A DNA stretch of 64,000 bases, from contig CAWJFY010000005.1 in NCBI GenBank assembly GCA_963842295.1, positions 62,001 through 126,000 of the forward strand, given 5' to 3'. Under the pieces are notes generated by a model. That model was not told the DNA's origin and did no database searches. It saw only the letters and a program-made list of their open reading frames with translations. Made by a program: the position numbers and the translations under genes. This document shows positions 23,997 through 34,454 of the stretch, piece by piece (within the stretch, counting starts at the first letter, position 1; every line of letters begins with the position of its first letter). The stretch is from JAJNBA01 sp963842295 (GTDB lineage Bacteria > Actinomycetota > UBA4738 > HRBIN12).

Positions 23997-26114
23997 CCGC
24001 CCCGCTCGTGGAACAGATCCACGAGCAGGCCGAGGGTCAGGAGCGCGCCGACGACGCCGAACGTGATCGGCACCCAACCCGGCACGCGGACCGACATCGC
24101 CGTGAGCCCGCTCGCGAGGATCGCGGCACCGGCGGTGAGACCGAGCGCGAGGTGGCGCCCGGCCCGGCGCACCGTGGCCTCGAGCGGCGCCGCACGGAAG
24201 TTGATCTCCATCTTCTGGCCGGGCCGGGCGCCGATCATCCGCTCGATCGCCTCGATCACACGCATCGCGCGCACCTTGAACTTCTGCGACTGGTAGAAGA
24301 CGGCCTTCGGTTCGATCCTCGCTCCCATCCCTCGCAGCAGGCTCCGCATCAGGAACTTGCCCGCCACCTCGAAAGGATCCAGGTCGGGGTCCAGCTGCGC
24401 GGTCGCGAGCTGCATCTGGGCGAGCGCCTTGCCGGTGAGCGCCAGCGACGCCGGGAGCGGCACGCCGAATCGGAGCGAGATCTCCGTCATCTCCTGGAGG
24501 ATCGGGCCGAGCTGGATGTCCTTCAAGGAGGACGTCCGGTAGCGGGCCATCAGCGCCCCGATCTCCGACTGGAACCTCTCCAGGTCCAGGTCGCTCCGCT
24601 CGATCGCATTCGCCAGCATCAAGCGTGATGTCGGTCAGGAATCCGACATCGTCCTGTGAGAACGCCATCAGCAGCAGCATCAGGTGTTCGCGCATATCGG
24701 CGCCGACCTCGCCGACCATCCCGAGATCGAGGAAGTAGAGACGCTCTTCCTCCGGTTGCCACATCAGGTTGCCCGGATGCGGGTCGGCGTGGAAGAAACC
24801 GTCGACCATGATCTGCTTGTAGAAGGACTCGAGCAGCTGACGAGCCGCCTCGCGACGGGGCTCACCCTCGGGGGCCGAGTCGATGGGACCGCCTCCGACG
24901 TCGTGCATCACCAGCAGCCGCGAGGTGGACACGTCGCCGTGCACGTTCGGCACCGCCAGCCTCGGGAAGGGCTCGAGCACCTCGCCGATCCGCAGCATGT
25001 TCGCGGCTTCCTGCCGGAAGTCGAGCTCGCGTTGGAGGGAGTCCGACAGGTGCTGGAACACCGCCTCCATGTCGATGACGAGCTTCAGACTGGGGCGCTT
25101 GGCGGCCTTCTCCGCGAATACCTCCAGCAGTGCGAGGTCCTGCTCGATCAGCCCCCGTGCATCGGGTCGTTGAACCTTGATGACCACCTTCTCGCCCGTC
25201 GCGAGCGACGCCCGGTGGACCTGCGCGATGGTGCCGGCGGCGAGCGGCTGCGGTTCCACCGTTTCGAAGACGTCCTCCCAAGGAACGCCGAGCTCCTGCT
25301 CCATCACCGAGACGACCTGCGCCTCGGTCAGCGGAGGCACGTTGTCCTGCAGGGTGGCGAGCTCTTCGATGAACTCCTGTGGGAGCAGGTCCGGGCGCGT
25401 CGAGAGGATCTGCCCGAGCTTGCAGAACGTGGGACCGAGCTCCTCCAGTGCGGTGCGAAGCCGCTTGGCCTGGCGTCGCCGGCCCACGGCGCCTTCCTCG
25501 TCGGGTCGCCCGAAGAGCTCCCGGAGGCCGTGCTTGGCGAAGACCACGCCGATCTTCGTGCCGCGGGAGACCAGATGCGGCCGGGTCACCGGTTGGGCGA
25601 CCGACGAGCGGATCGCGGTGGAGGACCCCGGGCTCCGCACTGCCGTGGTCTGTCCGTTGGTCGTGTTCACGATGATCACCGTGCAGCGCGCATTGTGGCT
25701 GATCCGGTTCGGCACGTTGCCGAGCAGGAACTCCTTCCGGCCGGCCATCCCGGCGTTGCCGACAACCAGCACGTCCACCGCCTGATCCTCGGAGGAACGC
25801 ACGATCGCCATCGCGGGGTCGTCGTCGATCACGACGTGGGCGTAGCCGCGCTCTCCGGCGAGTTGCGTGGTGTACACCTGCAGCTCGTCGGCGGCGCTGT
25901 GCGCCCGGGTCGCCTCGGCGGCCCCGTGCTCGGTGTCGGCGGCATGCTGGGGGACGATCACCTGCACGACGTGAAGCTCGGCGCCGAACCTCTCGGCGAA
26001 CGAGGCCGCCCATTCCACCGCTCTCGCTGCGGTCTCGGAGCGATCGGTCCCCACCATCACCCGGCGGACGGGTCCCACGGCGTCGGTCTGGGCGGAGGCC
26101 ATGCGCGACATCAT
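23993..26114 (-). CDS. Fusion: universal stress domain - UbiB/ABC1 atypical kinase, with apparent frameshift
   Basis: N-terminal Usp domain (17-151, GNAGMAGRKEF), then a UbiB-family kinase-like domain: KxGQ (Lys232 to Gln235), nucleotide loop AAGTIAQVHRA, Lys313, HADPHPGN at 442-449 and LDLGMVG. UbiB proteins are ATPases tied to quinone biosynthesis or lipid handling. The frame breaks after residue 498 at a CTT codon (24623-24621). Skipping one base joins FLTDITL to MLANAIERSD and restores a family-like C-terminus with two terminal membrane helices, about 706 residues in total. A consensus AAGGAGG lies 9 nt before the ATG at 26114. As it stands the last 209 residues are out of frame, from error or mutation. 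Confidence 0.82.
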
Positions 26115-26219
26115 GGCGCCTGACCTCCTTCGCGGCCAATGGTGAGAACCCGCGGACCGGGGGTGATACCAGCACTCAGACCGGCCGCGACCTGGGCCGT
26201 TGGTATCCTGCCTCGTCCC

Positions 26220-26291
26220 GCCGGAGTAGCTCAGTGGCAGAGCAACCGCCTCGTAAGTGGTAGGTCATGGGTTCGAATCCCATCTCCGGCT
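26220..26291 (+). tRNA. tRNA-Thr (anticodon CGT)
   Basis: 72 nt cloverleaf. Acceptor GCCGGAG/CTCCGGC, D stem GCTC/GAGC, anticodon stem ACCGC/GTGGT with loop CTCGTAA giving anticodon CGT (reads ACG), T arm ATGGG-TTCGAAT-CCCAT, discriminator T. CCA is not encoded. A TATCCT element about 15 nt upstream could be a -10 box. Confidence 0.95.
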
Positions 26292-26369
26292 CGTCGCGTC
26301 CGGGTCCGGGGCGTCGCCGGGTTGCCGAACACGAGTCGCCGCCGAAAAGTTGCAGAAGGAGGTCGCGGG

Positions 26370-27119
26370 TTGCGAGAATCGCAACGGATGAGGGCCCTCC
26401 GAGCGATCCCGCTTGCCGCCGCCCTCGTGATGGTTCTCCCGGCGAGCGCGGCTCTCGCTCAGGTGTCGGTCGACCCCTCCGTCACTCCCGAGCTCAATAC
26501 GGGCGGCTGGATCCACGGGATGGCGATCCTGTTCGGCGTGATCGGACTCATCGTCCTCTTGCTGATGGTGGCCGCCTACGTCCGCTACGCGCCGCGCTTC
26601 TCCACCGACGAATCGACCCTGAAGGTCGTGCGCGCCGACAGGGTGCGTCCCGGTGAGGAGCTCCCGCGCCGCACCGTGGACATCAAGGCCGCGACCCCGG
26701 TGGTGGTCGCGCCACCGCCGTTGCCACAGCCGGCCGGCGTGGCGGCCACCGCGGCGGCCGCACCCCCAGCCGCAGCCGCCGCCTCGGCCCCGGCAGCAGC
26801 ACCGACGTCCGCCCCGGCCGCGGCGCCCGCACAAGCCGGCCCAGGAGCGGGGGCTCCCTCGACGGAGGCCCCGCAAGCGGCGCCTCCGAGCGAGGAGGCG
26901 CCTGCCGAGCCGGCCGCGGCGCCCGACGCTCCGGAGTCGCCCGCCCAAGCGCCGGCTCCCGCCCCCGCCGAGCGCGTCGAGGTCGCGTTGGACCAGGAGG
27001 TCTTCGACCAGACCCTGAAGGAGCTGCTCGAGAAGGGGACCGACAAGCGCGTCGCCGAGGGCCAGGCTCGTCGTGCGGCGATGATCGCGGCGCGCAAGAA
27101 GGCGGCGGGCGAGGCCTAG
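26370..27119 (+). CDS. Membrane-anchored protein with long Ala/Pro-rich linker, unknown function
   Basis: About 249 residues. A signal-like hydrophobic segment (IPLAAALVMVLPASAALAQ) is followed by a second membrane helix (MAILFGVIGLIVLLLMVAAYV), a polar region, then some 100 residues almost entirely Ala, Pro and Gly, and a charged helical C-terminus (ELLEKGTDKRVAEGQARRAAM). I place the start at TTG 26370 because AGGAGG lies 7 nt before it; an ATG six codons later lacks a ribosome-binding site. The low-complexity linker suggests a spacer between the membrane and a C-terminal binding helix. No family is recognised. Confidence 0.7.
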   Translation: MRESQRMRALRAIPLAAALVMVLPASAALAQVSVDPSVTPELNTGGWIHGMAILFGVIGLIVLLLMVAAYVRYAPRFSTDESTLKVVRADRVRPGEELPRRTVDIKAATPVVVAPPPLPQPAGVAATAAAAPPAAAAASAPAAAPTSAPAAAPAQAGPGAGAPSTEAPQAAPPSEEAPAEPAAAPDAPESPAQAPAPAPAERVEVALDQEVFDQTLKELLEKGTDKRVAEGQARRAAMIAARKKAAGEA

Positions 27120-27145
27120 CCTCGAGAAGCGCGTAGCCTGTCGGG

Positions 27146-28222
27146 ATGGACGCCACCCGCGTCGACTGGTCCATGGGGTCTCAAGCCGCTCGCTTGGCCG
27201 ATTGGGATGCCGCCCTCACGGTCGGCCGTCGGGTCGCCGGCCCCGGCGTGCGCGTGCCTCCCGTTGACCGAGCGCGGATGCGAGAGGACTTCGCGGAGCT
27301 CGTCTCGTTCGCCGAGGACCGGATCACGGGCTTCACGTCGCTCGATCCGGGCGGTTTCCGATCGCGGGCCTGGGTCATGGGAAGGAGCGAGTGGATCCGC
27401 GTGAACCTCGGCGGGCTCCAACGGATGCTGGAGCCGTTGGCCGGCCGGATCCTCGCCAAGCAATCGGGTCATGGCACGTTCCGGCGCAAGGCGCTGGGCG
27501 CGCAAGCGGGCGCACTTCTCGGCTACGTGTCGAGACGGGTCCTGGGCCAGTACGACGCCTTCCTCCCTCCCGACGACGAGGGGCTCCTGTACTTCGTCGG
27601 TCCCAACGTTGCGGAGGTGGAGCAACGGTTCGCGCTCCCGTCTCGGGACTTCCGGTTGTGGATCGCGGTCCACGAGGTGACGCATCGCGTCCAGTTCGGG
27701 TCTGCGCCCTGGCTGCGGAGCCACATCCGCGGGCAGGTGGACCGCTATCTCGGAACGATCTCCCTCGAGTCGATGGACTTCGGGCAGCAGCTCCGCCGAG
27801 CGATCGACGAAGCTCGGTCGGGCGCCGACGTCCGAGGGATGGGCGGGCTGTTCCTCCTGCTGAACGACGAGCAACGCGAGATCGTCCGTCACGTCCAGGG
27901 CGTGATGTCGCTGCTCGAAGGGCACGCTTCGTTCGTGATGAACGAGGTCGCGAAGGATCACGTCCGCGACCTCGCGCGGATGCGGAAGGCATTGGCGGAA
28001 CGGAGGCGACGGGCAGGGGGCGTGGAACGGTCCTTCCAGCGCGCGATCGGCTTCGACAAGAAGATCGAGCAATACGACGCAGGGGAGCGATTCGTCCGAG
28101 AGGTCGTCCAAAGCTCGGGCATGGACGGATTCAACCGCGTCTGGCTTGCGCCCGAGGGCCTCCCGACGGTCGAGGAGATCGCCGAGCCCTCCCGCTGGGT
28201 CGCGCGCGTCGCCGGGAGCTGA
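27146..28222 (+). CDS. DUF2342 zinc-dependent metalloprotease-like protein
   Basis: 358 residues. It carries the HExxH motif at 176-180 (HEVTH) within WIAVHEVTHRVQF, and a downstream helical region with EGHASFVMNEV that may give the third ligand. It belongs to the actinobacterial family described as zinc-dependent metalloprotease or coenzyme F420-associated (DUF2342). Members typically lie next to tilS, as in Mycobacterium tuberculosis (Rv3626c beside the tilS homologue Rv3625c), and the same holds here with only 3 nt to tilS. Proteolytic activity and substrate are not established for most members. Confidence 0.88.
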   Translation: MDATRVDWSMGSQAARLADWDAALTVGRRVAGPGVRVPPVDRARMREDFAELVSFAEDRITGFTSLDPGGFRSRAWVMGRSEWIRVNLGGLQRMLEPLAGRILAKQSGHGTFRRKALGAQAGALLGYVSRRVLGQYDAFLPPDDEGLLYFVGPNVAEVEQRFALPSRDFRLWIAVHEVTHRVQFGSAPWLRSHIRGQVDRYLGTISLESMDFGQQLRRAIDEARSGADVRGMGGLFLLLNDEQREIVRHVQGVMSLLEGHASFVMNEVAKDHVRDLARMRKALAERRRRAGGVERSFQRAIGFDKKIEQYDAGERFVREVVQSSGMDGFNRVWLAPEGLPTVEEIAEPSRWVARVAGS

Positions 28223-28225
28223 ACC

Positions 28226-29257
28226 ATGCCTCGCCGGCCTCCGGCGGTCGCCCGGGTGCTGGAGCGCGTCACCAAGACCGTCCGCGAGCACGAGATGTTC
28301 CGTCCGGGAGACATCGTTCTTGTTTCCTGCAGCGGTGGTCCCGACTCCGTCTGCTTGCTCTATTCCTTGTGGCATCTCCGGCGTCTGTTCAAGATCCGGC
28401 TGGCGGTCTTCCACTTCGATCACAAGCTGCGATCCGACTCCGCGAAGGACGCCGTGTACGTGCGGCGGTTGGCGGAGCGGCTGAAGCTGCCGTTCCATCT
28501 CCGGGAAGCGACCGATCAGCCGGAGAGGGGGATGTCGGTGGAAGCCTGGGCGTCCCTTCGGCGAGGCAACGCCGCCAACGACGTTCGACGCGAGATGGGT
28601 GGCAAGGCCATCGCGGAAGGGCACACCCTTGACGACCAGGCCGAGACGGTGCTGCTGAACCTGATCCGTGGCTCGGGTCTCGAGGGGATCGTCGGGATCG
28701 ATCCGGGTCACGGGGGACGCTCGCGGCTCGTCCAACCGCTCTTCGACGTCGAGCGCGCGGACGTCGAAGCGTTCTGTCGCTCGCTCCACCTGCGGCCGCG
28801 CCGCGATCCGATGAACGATGACCCTCGATACCTCCGTGCGGCGATCCGTCACGAGGTGCTCCCCCTCCTCGAGCGCGCCACGGGGCGCGGCGTGGCGAGA
28901 TCCATCGCACGGACGGCCGAGCTCCTTCGAGCAGACAGCGACGAGTTGGCTGCCGGTGCGGTGATCGCGTACCACGACACGGTGGACGGCGAACGGGGCA
29001 GCTCAGTCCGATTGGACGCGGCGAAGCTCCGTGCGTTGCCGCCGTCGGTCGCCTCGCGAGTGATCCGGCTGGCCGGTTACCACGTTCTTTCCGGGGACTG
29101 GGCGGCACCGTGGTCGAAGAATGCGATCGACGCCGTGCTCGACCTGGCGCGGGGTCGTCCCGGCCGGCGCCGGGATCTCGCCGAAGGCTTGAAAGCGATC
29201 CGCGACAAGGGGTACGTTCACGTTTCTCGTTCTTCCCCGACTTCCCCCGAGAGCTGA
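28226..29257 (+). CDS. tilS: tRNA(Ile)-lysidine synthase
   Basis: 343 residues. It converts the wobble cytidine of tRNA-Ile2 (CAU) to lysidine using lysine and ATP, which is essential for decoding AUA. The N-terminal PP-loop SGGPDS is at 36-41. The catalytic core includes VFHFDHKLR, the HTLDDQAETVLLNLIRG signature and the DPMNDDPRYLRAAIRH segment. The length fits the short actinobacterial form lacking the full E. coli C-terminal domains. It starts 3 nt after the metalloprotease gene and 28 nt before hpt. Confidence 0.95.
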   Translation: MPRRPPAVARVLERVTKTVREHEMFRPGDIVLVSCSGGPDSVCLLYSLWHLRRLFKIRLAVFHFDHKLRSDSAKDAVYVRRLAERLKLPFHLREATDQPERGMSVEAWASLRRGNAANDVRREMGGKAIAEGHTLDDQAETVLLNLIRGSGLEGIVGIDPGHGGRSRLVQPLFDVERADVEAFCRSLHLRPRRDPMNDDPRYLRAAIRHEVLPLLERATGRGVARSIARTAELLRADSDELAAGAVIAYHDTVDGERGSSVRLDAAKLRALPPSVASRVIRLAGYHVLSGDWAAPWSKNAIDAVLDLARGRPGRRRDLAEGLKAIRDKGYVHVSRSSPTSPES

Positions 29258-29285
29258 TGGGTTGCTCGATGCCGAAGGGGGAGCG

Positions 29286-29864
29286 ATGACAGTGGTCTCT
29301 ACACTCACCGACTACGTGCAGGCCTATCAACCGGACATCGAACGCGTCCTGATCTCCTCCGAGGAGATCCAGGGGAAGCTCGCGGAGATGGGGGAGCAGA
29401 TCTCCGCCGACTACCAGGGGAAGTCACTCCTCCTCGTCGGGGTCCTGAAGGGCGCCTTCGTGGTGATGGCCGACCTCGCACGCTACGTGCGGCTGCCGCT
29501 CGAGTTCGACTTCATGGCCGTCTCGTCCTACGGCGCCGCCACCAAGACCTCCGGGGTCGTCAGGATCCTGAAGGACCTGGACCACGACCTCGACGGCATG
29601 GACGTGCTGCTCGTCGAGGACATCGTGGACTCGGGGCTCACGCTCAAGTACCTGCTGAAGAACCTGGCGGCGCGGAAGCCTGATTCGCTCGAGGTGGCGG
29701 CGCTGCTCCGCAAGACGGGGATCCAGAAGGTCCCCCTCGACATCCGGTACGTGGGCTTCGACATCCCGCCGGACTTCGTGGTCGGCTACGGCCTCGACTT
29801 CGACGAGCGCTACCGGAACCTGCCGTACATCGCGACCCTGAAGCCTGAGGCGTACGGCGGCTGA
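29286..29864 (+). CDS. hpt: Hypoxanthine phosphoribosyltransferase
   Basis: 192 residues. It salvages hypoxanthine and guanine to IMP and GMP using PRPP. The type I PRTase signature DVLLVEDIVDSGLTL lies at about 106-120; the hood-region and flexible-loop sequences (VLKGAFVVMADL, SYGAATKTSG) match the family. The ATG at 29286 is preceded by GAAGGGGGAG; an upstream TTG in frame is less likely. Together with tilS and ftsH this is a widely conserved bacterial gene order. Confidence 0.95.
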   Translation: MTVVSTLTDYVQAYQPDIERVLISSEEIQGKLAEMGEQISADYQGKSLLLVGVLKGAFVVMADLARYVRLPLEFDFMAVSSYGAATKTSGVVRILKDLDHDLDGMDVLLVEDIVDSGLTLKYLLKNLAARKPDSLEVAALLRKTGIQKVPLDIRYVGFDIPPDFVVGYGLDFDERYRNLPYIATLKPEAYGG

Positions 29865-29900
29865 CGGAACCCCTGTCCGGCGGGGGCCGTCCAAGCCATC

Positions 29901-30284
29901 GTGAAGCGGTTCGCACTCGCCCTCGTTCTCGTCGCCGGTGCCGTCGCCTCCTGTGGTGGTGACGGCGCCGGCGACGGCGACGGCACATCGGGGATCCGCG
30001 GCCGGGCGCTGTCGGGTCCGGATTGCCCGGTCGAGGTAGAGGGATCCCCTTGTCCGGATCTTCCCTGGGAAGGGACCGTGATCGCCAAGGAAACCGAGAC
30101 CGCTGGGGAGTTCACGGTGCAGACCGATGCGGAAGGCCGCTTCGAGCTCCCGCTGGAGCCCGGGAACTACGAGGTCTCGATCGTCTCCGAGTCCTCGCCT
30201 CCGTTCGCGAAGCCTCAGACCGTTGCGGTCGATCCTGGCTCGTTCATAGAGATCGTCGTCTCCGTCGACACCGGCATCCGGTAG
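29901..30284 (+). CDS. Probable lipoprotein with carboxypeptidase-regulatory-like fold
   Basis: 127 residues from GTG. A short signal sequence ends in a lipobox-like VASC with Cys18, followed by a flexible Gly/Asp-rich stretch. The rest resembles a transthyretin/carboxypeptidase-regulatory-like beta-sandwich (EFTVQTDAEGRFELPLEPGNY). Probably attached to the outer face of the membrane. Function unknown. The stop codon falls inside the first unit of a short tandem repeat that continues downstream. Confidence 0.72.
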   Translation: MKRFALALVLVAGAVASCGGDGAGDGDGTSGIRGRALSGPDCPVEVEGSPCPDLPWEGTVIAKETETAGEFTVQTDAEGRFELPLEPGNYEVSIVSESSPPFAKPQTVAVDPGSFIEIVVSVDTGIR

Positions 30285-30312
30285 CGACACCGGCATCCGG
30301 TAGCGACACCGG
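30266..30312. repeat. 19-bp tandem repeat, about 2.5 copies, spanning a stop codon
   Basis: The unit CGACACCGGCATCCGGTAG occurs exactly at 30266-30284 and 30285-30303, then its first nine bases at 30304-30312. The TAG ending copy 1 is the stop of the lipoprotein gene. Looks like a recent slippage duplication at the gene end. Confidence 0.9.
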
Positions 30313-30399
30313 CCGCGTCGAGGGCGGGTGTTACCCTTGAGTCCCGGGCTCGGGCACGCGACATGCCGGGGCCCGCCTGCGTCCCGAAAGAGGCAGCCC

Positions 30400-32312
<1,913 letters not shown>

Positions 32313-32316
<4 letters not shown>

Positions 32317-32975
32317 CCGATCGCTGGGCCACGTTCGACTGCTACGGCACGCTGATCGACTGGGACGGCGGGGTCCGGCGAGCGCTCGCTCATCTTTGGC
32401 CGGACGAGGACCAGGACCGCTTGTTCCAGGGGTACCACGACGCCGAGCGCCGGGCGCAAGCCGGTCGTGACATCCCGTACCGGCAGGTGTTGCGGGAGGC
32501 GCTCGCGGCGATCGCAGAGGCAGATGGCGTGGAGGTGCCGGCGGGACGCGAGGACGCGCTCGCGGAGGCCTTGCCGTCATGGCGGCCGTTCCCCGAGACC
32601 TCGGCCTCACTCACGGAGCTGCGAGATCGCGGATGGCGCCTCGGGATCCTGTCGAACACCGACCCCGATCTGCTGGCCGCGTCCCTGACGACGATCGGTG
32701 TGGAGGTGGACGTCAGGATCACGGCTGCGGAGGCGGGTTCGTACAAGCCTGCCCACGGGCATTGGGACACGTTCTTCCGGACGACGATGGCCGATCGCGA
32801 GCGCCACGTCCACGTCGCGGCCTCGCTGTACCACGACGTCGAGCCTTGCGCGCAGCTCGGGCTGCCGTGCGTGTGGGTCAACCGCTCGGACGAGTCGAGC
32901 GACCTCCCGCGTGCCGGTGAGTTGTCCGACCTCGCCGGGCTGCCAGCCGCGCTCGACGCCCTGGTTCCCCGATAG
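32313..32975 (+). CDS. HAD-superfamily hydrolase (haloacid dehalogenase type II-like)
   Basis: 220 residues. HAD motif I is FDCYGTLIDW with the nucleophile Asp and, like haloacid dehalogenases, Tyr-Gly-Thr after it; motif II is LSNTD; motif III Lys is in SYKPAHG; motif IV is YHDVEP. Substrate could be a haloacid or a small phosphate ester; the sequence does not decide. It overlaps ftsH by 4 nt (ATGA) and is 10 nt before folE, so it is carried within the conserved operon without an obvious folate role. Confidence 0.85.
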
Positions 32976-32985
32976 CATCCGGCCG

Positions 32986-33576
32986 ATGGACCTGCTCGGA
33001 CCACCTGAGGCATTCGACGCCAAGAAGGTCGAAGAAGGCGTGCGCTTGATCCTCGAGGGGATCGGAGAGGATCCGGAACGCGGCGGCCTTCGCGAGACGC
33101 CCGCTCGTGTGGCCCGCATGTACGAGGAGATCTTCGCCGGGATCGGCAAGGATGCATCGCAGGTCGTCACCGTCGTCGAGGGCGCCGACCACGACGAGAT
33201 GATCATGGTCCGCGACATCCCGATGCAGTCCTTCTGTGAGCATCATCTGATCCCGTTCGCCGGACGCGCGCACGTCGCGTACATCCCGAACAGGGCGCAG
33301 CAGATCACGGGGCTCTCGAAGATCGCGCGTGTGGTCGACCTCCTCGCGAAGAAGCCGCAGGTCCAGGAGCGGCTGACGACCGAGATCGCGGAGGCGATCG
33401 ACCGGGCGCTCACGCCTCGAGGGGTGTTCGTGGTGATCGAGGCCGAGCACTTCTGCATGACGATGCGAGGGATCAAGAAGCCCGGGGCGGTGACCGTGAC
33501 CTCGACCGTTCGCGGTCTGTTCCGATCGGATGCCCGGACGCGCCAGGAGGCGATGGACCACATCGGCATGCGCTGA
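32986..33576 (+). CDS. folE: GTP cyclohydrolase I
   Basis: 196 residues. First step of folate synthesis: GTP to dihydroneopterin triphosphate and formate. Zinc ligands Cys84, His87 (FCEHHLIPF) and Cys157 (EAEHFCMTMRG) are all present; SKIARVVDLLAKKPQVQERL is the conserved core. The length is normal for the type IA enzyme. Start ATG is 10 nt after the HAD gene. Confidence 0.96.
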   Translation: MDLLGPPEAFDAKKVEEGVRLILEGIGEDPERGGLRETPARVARMYEEIFAGIGKDASQVVTVVEGADHDEMIMVRDIPMQSFCEHHLIPFAGRAHVAYIPNRAQQITGLSKIARVVDLLAKKPQVQERLTTEIAEAIDRALTPRGVFVVIEAEHFCMTMRGIKKPGAVTVTSTVRGLFRSDARTRQEAMDHIGMR

Positions 33577-33605
33577 GGTCCGGGCGCACCACTACCATCT
33601 GTGCC

Positions 33606-34454
33606 ATGGGCACCGTGTGGCGCTGCCGTGATCGCGAGCTGGCGCTCGGAGAGCGGACGCTCGTGATGGGCATCGTGAACGTCACTCCGGACTCCTTCAG
33701 CGACGGAGGGATGTTCGACGATGCCGAGACGGCCGTGAAGCACGGGCTGCAGCTCTTGGAGGATGGGGCCGACGTCCTCGACGTCGGCGGCGAATCGACC
33801 CGGCCGGGGTCCGACCCCGTGGGTGAGGATGAGGAGCTCGCCCGTGTCCTGCCCGTGGTCGAGGGCCTCAGGCGCGAAGCGCCGGGGGCCTTCCTGTCGG
33901 TCGACACGCGGAAACCCTCGGTCGCGGGCGAGGCGCTCGCGGCCGGCGCCGATGTCGTGAACGACATCGGCGCCGGCGCCGACCCCGACATGTTCGGCGT
34001 GGTCGCGTCGACGGGGGTGGGGATGGTGCTGATGCACATGCAGGGCGAGCCGAAGACGATGCAGTCCGAACCCAGGTACGAGGACGTCGTCGGTGAGGTG
34101 CGCTCGTTCCTCGCCGCACGGCTCGATTCGGCGGTCGCGGCGGGGATCGGCCGCGACCGCCTCTGCATCGACCCCGGGATCGGGTTCGGGAAGAACCTGG
34201 ACCACAACCTGGCGCTGCTCCGTTCGATCGGCTCGTTCCGCGAGCTGGGCGTGCCGGTGCTGGTCGGTGTCTCCCGGAAGCGTTTCGTCGGAGAGCTCTC
34301 GGGGGCGGATGACCCGTCGCAGCGGCTCGAAGGCTCGATGGCGGCGGCGGCCTGGTGCGCGTCGCAAGGCGTGGACATGGTTCGTGTCCACGATGTGGGT
34401 CCGACGGTGCGGGCGCTGCGCGTCGTCGATGCGATCGCTCGGGACCGACCGTGA
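33606..34454 (+). CDS. folP: Dihydropteroate synthase
   Basis: 282 residues. TIM-barrel enzyme condensing p-aminobenzoate with dihydropterin pyrophosphate; the target of sulfonamides. The signature MGIVNVTPDSFSDGG, the second signature DVGGESTRPG, and the loop with SVDTRKPSVA and GVSRKRF near the C-terminus are present. It follows folE by 29 nt, and its stop overlaps the next start (GTGA). Confidence 0.96.
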   Translation: MGTVWRCRDRELALGERTLVMGIVNVTPDSFSDGGMFDDAETAVKHGLQLLEDGADVLDVGGESTRPGSDPVGEDEELARVLPVVEGLRREAPGAFLSVDTRKPSVAGEALAAGADVVNDIGAGADPDMFGVVASTGVGMVLMHMQGEPKTMQSEPRYEDVVGEVRSFLAARLDSAVAAGIGRDRLCIDPGIGFGKNLDHNLALLRSIGSFRELGVPVLVGVSRKRFVGELSGADDPSQRLEGSMAAAAWCASQGVDMVRVHDVGPTVRALRVVDAIARDRP

